From Azospirillum sp. (GTDB lineage: Bacteria; Pseudomonadota; Alphaproteobacteria; Azospirillales; Azospirillaceae): a stretch of DNA of 59,819 nt. The translations under genes were made by a program, and so were the position numbers. Shown in pieces: positions 23,889 through 32,806 of this stretch. The DNA lies in the NCBI GenBank assembly GCA_016124535.1, contig WGNK01000022.1, positions 1-59,819 on the forward strand, read 5' to 3'. The notes under the pieces were generated by a model. The model did not search any database. It had not been told where the DNA came from and was given only the letters and a program-made list of their open reading frames with translations. Positions within the stretch are counted from its first letter, which is position 1. Each line of letters opens with the position of its first letter.

Positions 23889-24981
23889 GATCCGGATTGA
23901 AAACCTGTGCAAGGAGTTCGGCGGCTTCGTCGCCGTCCGGGGCTCCACCTTGACCATCGAGGACCGCTGCTTCTTCGTGCTGCTGGGTCCGTCGGGCTGC
24001 GGCAAGACCACCACCTTGCGGATGATTGCCGGACTGGAGCTGCCGACCTCCGGGCGCATCCTGCTCGACGGCGAGGATGTCACCCGGCGGCGGGCGGCGG
24101 AACGCGATATTGCCTTCGTGTTTCAGCTCTATGCCCTCTACCCGCATATGAGCGTGCGCGAGAATCTGGGGTTTCCGCTGCGCTGCCAGGGCATGGCGCG
24201 GGCAGCCCGGCGCCGGCGGGTCGAGGAGACCGCGGCGCTGCTGCGCATCGATCATCTGCTCGACCGCTCGGTCACCGGATTGTCCGGCGGCGATCGCCAG
24301 CGGGTCGCGCTGGGCCGTGCGATCGTGCGCCGCCCCAAGGCGTTCCTGATGGACGAACCGCTGGGTGCGCTCGATACCGAATTCCGCCACCTGATGTGCA
24401 GCGAACTGCGCAACCTGCACGACCGCATCGGCGCCACCTCGGTCTACGTCACCCATGACCAGTTGGAGGCGATGTCGCTGGCCGACCGTATCGCGGTGAT
24501 GAACCATGGCGTGGTCGAGCAGGTCGGGCCACCGCAGGAGGTCTATGACCGGCCGGCGACCATGTATGTCGCCGACTTCCTCGGCTCGCCGCCGATGAAT
24601 TTTTTGGCCTTCGATGGCTCCGTGCACCGGGGCGATCGCCAGGTGCGGGTCAATGGTGCCGTGGTTGAGGTGCCTGAAATCCACGAGGACCGGGCGGCGG
24701 GGCCGCTGGCCCTGGGCGTGCGGCCCGAGCATGTCAGCCTGTCCGATGTATCGGCGGTGCGCGGCCGGGTGCTCGGCACCGACTATCTCGGCACCACCCA
24801 GATCGTCACGGTCACCACCGCCCATGGCTCGGTCAAGGCTCGGGTGCCGGCGGCGCTGCCGGTCGCGGTCGACGAAGTGGTCGGGCTCGAATTCAGGACG
24901 CCGCACCTGGCGCTGTTCGATGCCGCTTCCGGCCGTGCCCTGCCGAGTGCCCTCTACTACCGGGAGACCACCGATGGCTGA
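23881..24981 (+). CDS. ABC transporter ATP-binding protein 1 (MalK/UgpC-type)
   Basis: A 366-residue ATPase. The GTG at 23881 gives the canonical start AEIRIENLCKEFGGFVAVRG; an ATG at 23854 would add nine unlikely residues. Motifs are Walker A GPSGCGKTT, Q-loop FVFQLYALYPHM, signature LSGGDRQR, Walker B FLMDEPLGALD and H-loop VTHDQLEAM, with a C-terminal TOBE/MalK regulatory domain (LGVRPEHVSL). It overlaps the second ATPase by 8 nt. Two different ATPases in tandem suggest a heterodimeric motor, as in GlpST-like systems. Confidence 0.93.
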   Translation: MAEIRIENLCKEFGGFVAVRGSTLTIEDRCFFVLLGPSGCGKTTTLRMIAGLELPTSGRILLDGEDVTRRRAAERDIAFVFQLYALYPHMSVRENLGFPLRCQGMARAARRRRVEETAALLRIDHLLDRSVTGLSGGDRQRVALGRAIVRRPKAFLMDEPLGALDTEFRHLMCSELRNLHDRIGATSVYVTHDQLEAMSLADRIAVMNHGVVEQVGPPQEVYDRPATMYVADFLGSPPMNFLAFDGSVHRGDRQVRVNGAVVEVPEIHEDRAAGPLALGVRPEHVSLSDVSAVRGRVLGTDYLGTTQIVTVTTAHGSVKARVPAALPVAVDEVVGLEFRTPHLALFDAASGRALPSALYYRETTDG

Positions 24982-26035
24982 GGTCGCACTGGATCAGGTC
25001 ACCAAGCGCTTCGGCGCCACTACCGCGGTGGACGGAGTGTCCCTGACCGTGGGCGATGGCGAGTTGGTGGTTCTGCTGGGGCCGACCGGAGCCGGCAAGA
25101 CCACGACGCTGCGGCTGGTCGCCGGGCTGGAGCGGCCCGACTGCGGCGTGGTCCGGATCGGCGGACGCGACGTAACCCCGGTGCCCCCCGCCGAACGCGA
25201 TACCGCCTTCGTTTTCCAACAATATTCTCTGTATCCCCACTTGTCGGTATACGACAATCTGGCCTTTCCGCTGCGTGCCCCGGCACGGCGTCGGCCCGAG
25301 CCGGAGATCCGGGCGCGGGTCGCCGAGATCGCCGAACTGCTCCACATCACCCATAAGCTGGGCAACAAGGCGACCCGGCTGTCGGGCGGCGAGATGCAAC
25401 GGGTCGCGATCGGGCGTGCTTTGGTCCGGCGGCCATCGATCTATCTGATGGACGAGCCGCTCTCCTCACTCGACGCCAAACTGCGCGCCGAAATGCGCCT
25501 GGAGCTGAAGCGGATCCAGGTCGGGCTCGGTGCCACCATTCTTTACGTCACCCATGACCAGGTCGAAGCCCTGACCATGGCCAACCGGATCGGCGTGATC
25601 GATCGCGGCCGGCTGATCCAGCTGGGCACGCCGCGCCAGGTCTACCAGCAGCCTTGCAGCATCCACGTCGCCGAGCGCCTGGGCTCGCCGCCGATCAACC
25701 TGATCCCCGCGGATCTGCTGCCGTCACCCGCCGCACCGCCCGGCACCCGCACCATCGGCGCCCGCACCGAACACCTGCGGCTCGGTGCCGTCGGTGGTCC
25801 GGGGCCGGCGGCGCTGATCCGCCGGGTCGAGCATCTGGGCGACCAGGCCCATGTTCATCTTGAGGTCGCGGGGCATACCCTGCTCACCCTGGCGGATCCC
25901 CACGCCCCGGTACGCAGCGGCGACCGGGTCGGCCTGGAACTGGTCGGCCCGCTTTATTTCGATGGTTCGGGCAATCGGATCGGTGGGACCGCCGCCCCCG
26001 GTCCCGCGTCCGGTGCGGGAGGCCGAACGATATGA
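24974..26035 (+). CDS. ABC transporter ATP-binding protein 2 (MalK/UgpC-type)
   Basis: A 353-residue ATPase starting ATGGCTGA, whose last bases are the stop of ATPase 1. Motifs are Walker A GPTGAGKTT, Q-loop FVFQQYSLYPHL, signature LSGGEMQR, Walker B YLMDEPLSSLD and H-loop VTHDQVEAL, then a shorter TOBE-like C-terminal domain ending near GPLYFDGSGNRIGG. It is similar in length and order to ATPase 1 but clearly diverged, so it is a paralog rather than a recent copy. It probably pairs with ATPase 1 on the two permeases. Confidence 0.93.
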   Translation: MAEVALDQVTKRFGATTAVDGVSLTVGDGELVVLLGPTGAGKTTTLRLVAGLERPDCGVVRIGGRDVTPVPPAERDTAFVFQQYSLYPHLSVYDNLAFPLRAPARRRPEPEIRARVAEIAELLHITHKLGNKATRLSGGEMQRVAIGRALVRRPSIYLMDEPLSSLDAKLRAEMRLELKRIQVGLGATILYVTHDQVEALTMANRIGVIDRGRLIQLGTPRQVYQQPCSIHVAERLGSPPINLIPADLLPSPAAPPGTRTIGARTEHLRLGAVGGPGPAALIRRVEHLGDQAHVHLEVAGHTLLTLADPHAPVRSGDRVGLELVGPLYFDGSGNRIGGTAAPGPASGAGGRTI

Positions 26036-26208
26036 TCTGTGGCCCTTCGGAGTACCTTCCCGATGCCGGCATGCCGGGCCTTGAACCGGGCCGCTGCGAT
26101 GCCGACCGGGGGCGGGTCGCCGCGTGGCTGGCCGGGCCGGGTCCAGTCACCGGACGCTTCGTTAATTTATTGATGCTGCTGGGCTTGTCCCTTGCAACCT
26201 TAGCCTGA
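26032..26208 (+). CDS. Possible 58-residue protein overlapping the second ATPase stop
   Basis: An open frame starts with the ATGA overlapping the stop of ATPase 2 and encodes 58 residues. It begins MICGPSEYLPDAGMPG and ends with a hydrophobic helix FVNLLMLLGLSLATLA. It fills the gap before dhaL and fits the coupled-gene style of the operon. It has no recognised homolog, and the end is more AT-rich than its surroundings. It may be only intergenic sequence. Confidence 0.25.
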   Translation: MICGPSEYLPDAGMPGLEPGRCDADRGRVAAWLAGPGPVTGRFVNLLMLLGLSLATLA

Positions 26209-26234
26209 CGCCTGCCGACCGGAGTGGATTGTCG

Positions 26235-26834
26235 ATGTCCCTTGACCACGCCTTCCAGGCTCGCCTGATCAGGACCGTCGCGGAACGGCTGATCGCCCAT
26301 ACCGAACAGTTGACCGCGCTCGACCAGGCGATCGGTGACGGCGACCACGGCATCAACATGAAGCGCGGCTGCGAGGCGGTGCTGGCGGAGCTCGACAGCT
26401 TGGCGGGTCAACCCCTGGCCGCGGCGTTCGGCGCCATCGGCAGGACCCTGGTGATGCGGGTCGGCGGCGCTTCCGGCCCGCTCTACGGCACGCTGTTTCT
26501 GACATTGGGCAAGGTCTGGACCGGCGATCCGGTCGCGGCCCTGGACCAGGCGATCGCGGCGGTGATGGCACGCGGCAAGTCGCAGCCCGGACAAAAGACC
26601 ATGCTCGACGTTCTGGTGCCGGTGCTGGACGAGTTGCGCCGCGGCGGCGATGGGCTGCCGGCGCGGTTGCGCGCCACAGCGCAAGCTGCGGCGCAGGCGA
26701 CGGTGCCGATGAAGGCGATCCGGGGCCGGGCCTCGTTCCTGGGCGAGCGCAGCATCGGGCATATGGATCCGGGGGCGTGCTCGTCGGCGCTGATCGTCGC
26801 GGCGGTTACCGAGGTTCTGGAGGGCTTGGCGTGA
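26235..26834 (+). CDS. dhaL: Dihydroxyacetone kinase ADP-binding subunit DhaL
   Basis: A 199-residue DhaL protein. The ADP/Mg-binding signature is DQAIGDGDHGINMKRG, with GGASGPLYGTLF and the late GRASFLGERSIGHMDPGACSSALIV motif. In the PTS-type dihydroxyacetone kinase, DhaL holds tightly bound ADP that is re-phosphorylated by DhaM and passes phosphate to dihydroxyacetone held by DhaK. ATG 26235 has GGAG 10 nt upstream; a TTG at 26229 is less likely. The stop overlaps the dhaM start as GTGA. Confidence 0.95.
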   Translation: MSLDHAFQARLIRTVAERLIAHTEQLTALDQAIGDGDHGINMKRGCEAVLAELDSLAGQPLAAAFGAIGRTLVMRVGGASGPLYGTLFLTLGKVWTGDPVAALDQAIAAVMARGKSQPGQKTMLDVLVPVLDELRRGGDGLPARLRATAQAAAQATVPMKAIRGRASFLGERSIGHMDPGACSSALIVAAVTEVLEGLA

Positions 26835-27223
26835 ACGCGAATGTCGGCATCGTGATCGTTTCCCATTCGCCCGACGTGGCGCGCGGCACCGCCGACATGG
26901 TGCGCCAGATGGTCGGCCCGGAGGTGCCGCTGGCGTGGTGCGGCGGCGATCCCGGCGGTGGGCTTGGCACCAGCGTTCAGGGGGTGCTCGACGCCATCGA
27001 GCGCGCCTGGTCGGAGCAGGGGGTGGCGATCCTGGTCGATCTCGGCGGTGCCGAGACCAACAGCGAGATGGCGATCGAAATGCTGCCCGAGGACCGGCGC
27101 GATCGGGTGGTGATCTGCAACGCGCCGGTCGTCGAAGGTGCCGTGATGGCGGCGACCGAGGCTTCGGCCGGCTCCACTCTGGACGAAGTGCGCCGCACCG
27201 CCGAAGAGCTGAAGCCGGCCTGA
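26831..27223 (+). CDS. dhaM: PTS-dependent dihydroxyacetone phosphotransferase subunit DhaM (EIIA-like)
   Basis: A 130-residue EIIA-Man-fold protein beginning at GTG 26831, overlapping the dhaL stop. It shows the start NVGIVIVSHSPDVARG with the phosphorylatable His at residue 12, the LVDLGGAETNSEMAIEML segment and NAPVVEGAVMAAT. This is the size of a stand-alone DhaM EIIA domain. In E. coli DhaM this domain is fused to HPr and Enzyme I, which here are the next two separate genes in the same order. Confidence 0.93.
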   Translation: MNANVGIVIVSHSPDVARGTADMVRQMVGPEVPLAWCGGDPGGGLGTSVQGVLDAIERAWSEQGVAILVDLGGAETNSEMAIEMLPEDRRDRVVICNAPVVEGAVMAATEASAGSTLDEVRRTAEELKPA

Positions 27224-27238
27224 CCCCGAGGATACGCC

Positions 27239-27523
27239 ATGAACGGCCAAGCCCGAGCCTCTGTCCTGTTGCGCCACGCGGTCGGCTTGCACGCGCGCCC
27301 GGCGGTCAAGCTGACCAAGCTGGCCAAGCGCTTTGCCTGCCGGATCGGTTTCGGCTTGGCCGCGGAGGGGCCGTGGATCGACGCCAAGAGCATCGTCAAG
27401 GTGATGGCGGCCAAGGCACCCAAAGATTCCACGCTCTACTTCCAGGCCGAAGGCGATGACGCCGCCGCCGCGGTCGCCGCGCTGGTGCTCTTGGTCGAAC
27501 GGGATTTCGAGGATGTCGACTGA
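27239..27523 (+). CDS. HPr-like phosphocarrier protein
   Basis: A 94-residue HPr. It has active-site HAVGLHARPAVKL with His18, and the regulatory-site-like region DAKSIVKVMAAKAPKDSTLYF. It carries phosphate from Enzyme I to DhaM. It lies 15 nt after dhaM and overlaps Enzyme I by 11 nt. Because it sits in the dha operon it is probably dedicated to this kinase rather than a general HPr. Confidence 0.94.
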   Translation: MNGQARASVLLRHAVGLHARPAVKLTKLAKRFACRIGFGLAAEGPWIDAKSIVKVMAAKAPKDSTLYFQAEGDDAAAAVAALVLLVERDFEDVD

Positions 27524-29129
27524 AGCCGCCGCGACCATGGTGTGCCTGCAGGGTGTCCCGGCGGCTCCGGGCCTGGCCGCCGGGCCGATTTTCCGCCTGA
27601 CCGAACCGACGATCCGGGTCGAACGCCAAGCCGGCTCGGCCACCGCAGAACGGATGGCTCTGGAAGCGGCGCTGCAGACCGCCGCCGAGGGTTTGGCGGC
27701 GCTGATCGAGACTGCCGGCGACGACGAGGAGGCGGAGGCGATCCTGTCCTTCCAGGCCGCCCTGCTTGAGGACCCTGAACTGACCGCCCCGGCTTTCGCG
27801 GCAATTGCCGCCGGCACGCCGGCTGACCGGGCAATCCGAGAGGCCCTCGATGGCGAGATCGCCGGCTACCTGGCCGCCGAAGACGCCTATTTCCGGGGCC
27901 GCGCCGCCGATCTCGCCGATCTGCGCGACCGGGTGCTGCGCCACCTGGCCGGTGCCGAAGAGGCGCCGCTCCCGGCCGGCGTGATCTGCGTCGGCAGCGA
28001 TCTGGCGCCCTCGCGTTTCCTGGCGACCCGCTGGGACGGCGGCGGTCTGGCGCTGGCGCGCGGCAGTACCACCAGCCATGTTGCGATCCTGGCGCGGGCG
28101 CGCGGTGTGCCGATGGTGGTCGGGATTGTGGCCGACGGTGTGGCGAACGGACATCCGGCGCTGCTCGACGGCACCGACGGGTCTCTGGTCGTCGATCCCG
28201 ATCAGGCGGCTCGGCTTGCTTTCGAGGTTCGGCAGGCGGCCGAGCTTCAGACACGGGCACGGGATGAGAAATTTCTGACCCGGCCGGCGGTGACCGCCGA
28301 CGGCGAATCGGTCGCGGTGATGGTCAATATCGCCGGCCCCGATGACCTTTCCGGGATCGATCCCGGCCATACCGACGGCATCGGCCTGGTCCGCACCGAG
28401 TTCTTGTTTCACGGCCGGGACCGGTTGCCCGATGAGGCCGAGCAGCTGGCAGTCTATCGCCGGATCCTCGACTGGGCGGGTGGGCGCAGCGTGACCATCC
28501 GCACCCTCGATGCCGGCGGCGACAAGCCGATCCCGGGCCTGACCCGGCGGGATGAGAGCAACCCCTTCCTCGGCGTGCGCGGGGTGCGGCTGTCGTTGCG
28601 CCACCCCGAAGTGTTCGTCGTGCAATTGCGGGCGCTTGCCCGCGCCGCCGCGGTGGCGCCGCTGAAGGTGATGGTCCCGATGGTGTCGCTGCCGGAGGAG
28701 ATGGCTGCGTGCCGGGCCTTGCTCGACGACGCCCTGGCGCAACTCGCCGCCGAGAGCCTGCCTGCGGGCCGGCCGCAACTGGGCATGATGATCGAAGTTC
28801 CCGCCGCGGCGCTGATGGTCGAGGCGTTCGACGCGGAGTTTTACTCGATTGGCAGCAACGATCTGATCCAGTACACCATGGCGGCCAGCCGCGACGAGCC
28901 GGAACTGGCCGGGCTCGCCCGGCCCAATGCCGCTTTGATTGCCCTGATTGCGCGGGTCGCGCAATATGGCGCCGGCAGCGGCCGGCCGGTCAGTCTGTGC
29001 GGCGATCTCGCCAGCGAGCCGGCCCAGGTTCCGCTCCTGCTCGACGCGGGCTTGCGGGCTTTGTCGGTGGCGCCCGCCGCCCTGGCCACGACCAAGGCGG
29101 CGGTCGCGCGGTATCGGAGGGCGGCATGA
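27513..29129 (+). CDS. ptsI: Phosphoenolpyruvate-protein phosphotransferase (Enzyme I)
   Basis: A 538-residue Enzyme I, slightly shorter than E. coli's. It has an N-terminal HPr-binding helical domain, the swivelling phosphohistidine domain with ARGSTTSHVAILARARGVP (His189), and a PEP-binding TIM barrel with GIGLVRTEFLF, IRTLDAGGDKP, PMVS and EFYSIGSNDLIQYTMAASRD, ending with a catalytic-Cys-type SLCGDLASEP segment. It starts at ATG 27513 inside the HPr end, choosing MSTEAAATMVCLQGVPAAPG. The stop overlaps the regulator gene (ATGA). It feeds PEP-derived phosphate into HPr, DhaM and DhaL. Confidence 0.95.
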   Translation: MSTEAAATMVCLQGVPAAPGLAAGPIFRLTEPTIRVERQAGSATAERMALEAALQTAAEGLAALIETAGDDEEAEAILSFQAALLEDPELTAPAFAAIAAGTPADRAIREALDGEIAGYLAAEDAYFRGRAADLADLRDRVLRHLAGAEEAPLPAGVICVGSDLAPSRFLATRWDGGGLALARGSTTSHVAILARARGVPMVVGIVADGVANGHPALLDGTDGSLVVDPDQAARLAFEVRQAAELQTRARDEKFLTRPAVTADGESVAVMVNIAGPDDLSGIDPGHTDGIGLVRTEFLFHGRDRLPDEAEQLAVYRRILDWAGGRSVTIRTLDAGGDKPIPGLTRRDESNPFLGVRGVRLSLRHPEVFVVQLRALARAAAVAPLKVMVPMVSLPEEMAACRALLDDALAQLAAESLPAGRPQLGMMIEVPAAALMVEAFDAEFYSIGSNDLIQYTMAASRDEPELAGLARPNAALIALIARVAQYGAGSGRPVSLCGDLASEPAQVPLLLDAGLRALSVAPAALATTKAAVARYRRAA

Positions 29130-29554
29130 CCGAACCGGCGAGCCCGGTCAAGGATAGCGTATTGGAGAGTCCGGTTGCCGATTATAAGCGGATTCTCCAG
29201 GCGGTGCTGGAACTGCGGCCGTCGGGCCTGCGCCAGCGCCTGGCCGAGGCGATCGGCAAGAACCGCAGCTTCATCTCCCAGATCACCAATCCGGCCTATC
29301 CGACGCCGATCCCGGTGCAGTATCTCGACCACATCTTCGAAATCTGTCACTTCTCGTCCCAGCATCGTGCCGCCTTCCTGGCTGCCTACCGGCGGGCCCA
29401 TCCGCGCCGCCTCAGCCTGCTGAAGCATCACGAGCGGACCCGCCGGGTTACCCTGGCGGTACCCGATCTGGGCGATGATGCGCGCAACCAGAGGCTCGAC
29501 GAGTTTCTGACCGAGTATGCGGAACGGCTGGCGCACCTGCTGCTCGAAGGGTGA
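29126..29554 (+). CDS. Helix-turn-helix (XRE-like) regulator embedded in the dha operon
   Basis: A 142-residue protein overlapping the Enzyme I stop. Residues ~20-60 resemble a Cro/C1-type helix-turn-helix (LQAVLELRPSGLRQRLAEAIGKNRSFISQITNP), followed by QYLDHIFEICHFSSQHRAAFLAAYRRAHP and a basic/acidic helical C-terminus. I infer a DNA-binding regulator of this operon. It lies between ptsI and dhaK, an odd place for a regulator, and could instead be a phosphorylation-linked sensor. No phosphorylation domain is visible. Confidence 0.6.
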   Translation: MTEPASPVKDSVLESPVADYKRILQAVLELRPSGLRQRLAEAIGKNRSFISQITNPAYPTPIPVQYLDHIFEICHFSSQHRAAFLAAYRRAHPRRLSLLKHHERTRRVTLAVPDLGDDARNQRLDEFLTEYAERLAHLLLEG

Positions 29555-29593
29555 GCCGCCACGCTCAATCAAGAAAGGGGGGGGAACGGAGCC

Positions 29594-30607
29594 ATGAAAA
29601 AGCTGATCAACAGTGCCGACACCGTGCTCGCGGAGAGTCTCGCCGGCTTCGCCGCGGCCCATGCCGATATCGTGCTCGCCGATGCCGAGGGCCGTTTCGT
29701 CCGCCGCCGCGCGCTGAAGCGAGGGAAGGTCGCGCTGATCTCCGGCGGTGGCTCGGGGCATGAACCGCTCCATGCCGGTTTCGTCGGACACGGCATGCTC
29801 GACGCCGCCTGTCCCGGTCAGGTCTTCACCTCGCCGACCCCCGATCAGATGCTGGCGGCGGCGGCGGCGGTCGATAGCGGCGCCGGCGTATTGTTCATCG
29901 TCAAGAACTACGAAGGCGATGTGATGAATTTCGAAATGGCCGCCGAGATGGCGAGCGGCCAGGTCGCCACCGTGGTGACCAACGACGACGTCGCGGTCGA
30001 GGCGTCAACCTGGTCGACCGGCCGGCGCGGCGTTGCCGGCACGCTGGTGGTCGAGAAGATCGTCGGAGCCGGTGCCGAGGCCGGGCTCGACCTGGCTGCA
30101 TTGCAGGAATTGGGCGTCCAGGTCAATGCTGCCACGCGCTCGATCGGGGTGGCGCTGACCAGCTGTACGGTACCGGCCGCCGGCAAGCCGACCTTCGAAC
30201 TCGGCGAGCTTGAGATGGAGATGGGCGTCGGCATCCATGGCGAACCGGGCCGCCGCCGGGTGCCGCTGGTGCCGGCAGACTCCATCGCCGCCGAGATGAC
30301 CGGGGCGATCCTTGCCGATTTCGGGGCCGATTTCGGGGCCGATTTCGGGGCCGAAGCCGGAGGCGAGGCGCTGCTGCTGATCAATGGGTTCGGTGCGACG
30401 CCTTTGATGGAGCTCTACCTGATGTACCATGCGGTGCGCCGGCAGCTGACCCAGGCCGGGGTGTCGGTGGTGCGCTCGCTGGTTGGCAATTACGTGACCT
30501 CGCTCGATATGGCCGGCTGTTCCGTGACCGTGACCCAACTCGACGCCGAGTTGCTGCGGCTCTGGGATGCGCCGGTCCAGACCGCCGCCTTGCGCTGGGG
30601 GCGCTGA
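29594..30607 (+). CDS. dhaK: Dihydroxyacetone kinase substrate-binding subunit DhaK
   Basis: A 337-residue DhaK with Kak-type motifs: SGGGSGHEPLHAGFVG, KNYEGDVMNFEMA, NDDVAVE, RRGVAGTLVVEKI and MGVGIHGEPG, whose His forms the hemiaminal bond with dihydroxyacetone. The ATG at 29594 follows a purine-rich GGGGAACGGAG. A 12-bp unit repeated three times encodes an extra DFGADFGADFGA loop near residues 242-253. As last gene of the operon it completes DhaK-L-M with HPr and Enzyme I and yields dihydroxyacetone phosphate for glycolysis. Confidence 0.95.
   Translation: MKKLINSADTVLAESLAGFAAAHADIVLADAEGRFVRRRALKRGKVALISGGGSGHEPLHAGFVGHGMLDAACPGQVFTSPTPDQMLAAAAAVDSGAGVLFIVKNYEGDVMNFEMAAEMASGQVATVVTNDDVAVEASTWSTGRRGVAGTLVVEKIVGAGAEAGLDLAALQELGVQVNAATRSIGVALTSCTVPAAGKPTFELGELEMEMGVGIHGEPGRRRVPLVPADSIAAEMTGAILADFGADFGADFGAEAGGEALLLINGFGATPLMELYLMYHAVRRQLTQAGVSVVRSLVGNYVTSLDMAGCSVTVTQLDAELLRLWDAPVQTAALRWGR
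30317..30352 (+). repeat. Three tandem 12-bp repeats inside dhaK
   Basis: GATTTCGGGGCC is repeated exactly three times, encoding DFGA x3 in a probable surface loop. It is in frame (multiple of three), so repeat-number changes would alter loop length without breaking the gene. Confidence 0.95.
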
Positions 30608-30627
30608 GCGCGGCTGGGCCGACCCGG

Positions 30628-31305
30628 ATGATCGTCAAACTGTTCCTGCGCACCGGCCAGATGTTCCTGCTCGCCGCGCTCCTGGTCCTGGGAGGGGCGG
30701 GGCGGATCGACTGGGCGGCGGGTTGGGTATTCCTCGGCCTGCTCCATGGCTTTGCGCTCGCGGTCGGGCTGTGGCTGGCCCGCCACGATCCGGCCTTGCT
30801 TCAGGAACGCCTGGCACCGCTGGCCCAACCGGGTCAGGAACCGCGCGACCGTTGGCTGTTGCGCTTCGCCCTGCTGCTGTGGAGCGGCTGGATCGGGGCG
30901 ATGGCGCTCGATGCCGGGCGCTTCGGCTGGTCGCAGCTGCCGCTGGCGCTGCAGGTGACCGGTGGCCTCGGCATCGTGCTGTCTTGCGTCCTGATCTGGG
31001 CGACCTTCCGTGCCAACAGCTTTGCCTCCCCGGTGGTCAAAATCCAGAGCGAGCGCGGCCACCAGGTGGTCTCGTCGGGTCCCTACGCCTATGTCCGCCA
31101 CCCGATGTATGCCGGGGCTGCAATCTATTTTCTGGCCGCCCCTCTGCTGCTCGGCTCGTGGCTCGGGCTGGCCCTGGCACCGCTGATGATGGCGGTGCTG
31201 ATCATCCGCATCCCGCAGGAGGAGCGGGTGCTGCGGCAGGGACTGGCCGGCTATGATGCCTATGCCGAACGGGTCCGCTGCCGCTTGGTACCCGGGGTCT
31301 GGTGA
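30628..31305 (+). CDS. ICMT/PEMT-family membrane methyltransferase
   Basis: A 225-residue protein with about five TM helices and the C-terminal SAM-binding signature SSGPYAYVRHPMYAG ... PQEERVLRQGLAGYDAYAERVRCRLVPGVW. This signature defines the isoprenylcysteine carboxyl methyltransferase / phospholipid methyltransferase superfamily. Bacterial members mostly have unknown substrates, so only the family is called. It starts 20 nt after dhaK and may be cotranscribed. It converges on pgk with 30 nt between the stops. Confidence 0.85.
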   Translation: MIVKLFLRTGQMFLLAALLVLGGAGRIDWAAGWVFLGLLHGFALAVGLWLARHDPALLQERLAPLAQPGQEPRDRWLLRFALLLWSGWIGAMALDAGRFGWSQLPLALQVTGGLGIVLSCVLIWATFRANSFASPVVKIQSERGHQVVSSGPYAYVRHPMYAGAAIYFLAAPLLLGSWLGLALAPLMMAVLIIRIPQEERVLRQGLAGYDAYAERVRCRLVPGVW

Positions 31306-31335
31306 CTCTCCGGTCTGGCGAGCGCTGTGGTCGCC

Positions 31336-32535
31336 TCAGTGCGGTCGCGCCAGCGCTGCCACGCCGGGCAGGGTTTTGCCTTCCAGCCACTCAAGGAAGG
31401 CGCCGCCGGCCGTCGAGACATAGCTGAAGCCGTCCTCGACCCCGGCATGGGCCAGTGCCGAGACGGTGTCGCCGCCGCCGGCGACGCTGCGCAGCCGGCC
31501 GGCCGCGGTCAGTTCGGCGACCCGGCGGGCGAGTGCGGTGGTACCGGCGTCGAACGGCGGCACTTCGAAGGCGCCGAGCGGGCCGTTCCACACCACGGTT
31601 CGGCAGCCCGCGATCGCCTCGGCAAGTGCCGCGACCGAGGCGGGGCCGACGTCGAGCATCATGGTGCCCTCGGGCACCGCACCGACTTCGACCACGCTGG
31701 TGGCAACGCCGGGTTTGAGCGCGGCGGCGACCACCGCGTCCTGCGGCAGCAGCAGGGTGCAGCCGGCGGCCTTGGCGGCTGCCGCGATCGCCCGCGCCTG
31801 ATCCGCCATGTCGTGCTCGCACAACGAGGCGCCGACCCCGATGCCCTGGGCATTCAAAAAGGTATTGGCCATGCCGCCGCCCAGGATCAGGACATCGACC
31901 TTGGCGACCAGATTGCCCAGGAGTTCCAGTTTGGTCGACACCTTGGCGCCGCCGACCACCGCCGCGACCGGCCGTTGCGGCGCCTCCAAAGCCAGGGTCA
32001 GCGCCTGCAGCTCCGCCTGCATCAGCCGGCCGGCGGCCGAGGGCAGGCGATGGGCGATGCCTTCGGTCGAGGCATGGGCGCGATGGGCCGACGAAAATGC
32101 GTCATTGATGTAAATGTCGCCAAGTTCGGCCAAGGCGGCGACGAAGCCGGGGTCGTTCCGTTCCTCGCCGGCATGGAAGCGCAGGTTCTCCAGCAGCACG
32201 ATGTCGCCCGCTGCGGCCTGACCGATCGCCAGCCGGGCATGCGGGCCGATGCAGTCGTCGGCAAAGGCCACCGGGCGGCCCAGCGCGTGCTCCAGCGCCG
32301 GCAGAATCTGGCGCAGCGAATTGGCCTGATCCGGCCCGCCCTTGGGGCGGCCGAAATGGGACATCACCACGACCTTGGCCCCCTTGGCCGCCAGCTCCGC
32401 CAGCGTCGGCGCCAGGCGGTCGAGCCGGGTGGTGTCGGTGACCTTGCCGTCGTGAAGCGGAACGTTGAGGTCACCCCGCACCAGGACCACCTTGCCGGAG
32501 ACCTCGAGATCGTCGATCGTCCTGAACTCAGTCAT
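31336..32535 (-). CDS. pgk: Phosphoglycerate kinase
   Basis: A 399-residue PGK. It has N-domain [44 protein letters not shown], the [17 protein letters not shown] and [12 protein letters not shown] segments, the nucleotide-domain [19 protein letters not shown], and GGGDTVSAL followed by [17 protein letters not shown]. It transfers phosphate between 1,3-bisphosphoglycerate and ADP. ATG 32535 gives the usual length and the start [15 protein letters not shown]. It is not beside gap or tkt here but lies next to the dihydroxyacetone kinase operon, which supplies triose phosphate. Confidence 0.97.
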   Translation of the reverse strand: MTEFRTIDDLEVSGKVVLVRGDLNVPLHDGKVTDTTRLDRLAPTLAELAAKGAKVVVMSHFGRPKGGPDQANSLRQILPALEHALGRPVAFADDCIGPHARLAIGQAAAGDIVLLENLRFHAGEERNDPGFVAALAELGDIYINDAFSSAHRAHASTEGIAHRLPSAAGRLMQAELQALTLALEAPQRPVAAVVGGAKVSTKLELLGNLVAKVDVLILGGGMANTFLNAQGIGVGASLCEHDMADQARAIAAAAKAAGCTLLLPQDAVVAAALKPGVATSVVEVGAVPEGTMMLDVGPASVAALAEAIAGCRTVVWNGPLGAFEVPPFDAGTTALARRVAELTAAGRLRSVAGGGDTVSALAHAGVEDGFSYVSTAGGAFLEWLEGKTLPGVAALARPH

Positions 32536-32806
32536 CGGAAACCCCTGAATCCTCGTTGTTTTTGCTTTGGTATTTTCGAGCGTGGCCGGCGTGACCGTAA
32601 GGGTCTTGCGCCGTCGACCCATGATCGGCAGCCAAGCACAACCGCCGGAGGGTTGCAACCGCCGCCGCCGGTTTCGCGCCGCGACCAAGCTGCGCATGGC
32701 GCCCATCGCGAAATCGGACTGGCATCGGCCGTCGACGCCCGTACATGTCGACCACCGGAGGCGGCAAGCCCGAAGCGGGCGCCGGACAAGAGGGAGAGAT
32801 CGGGCC

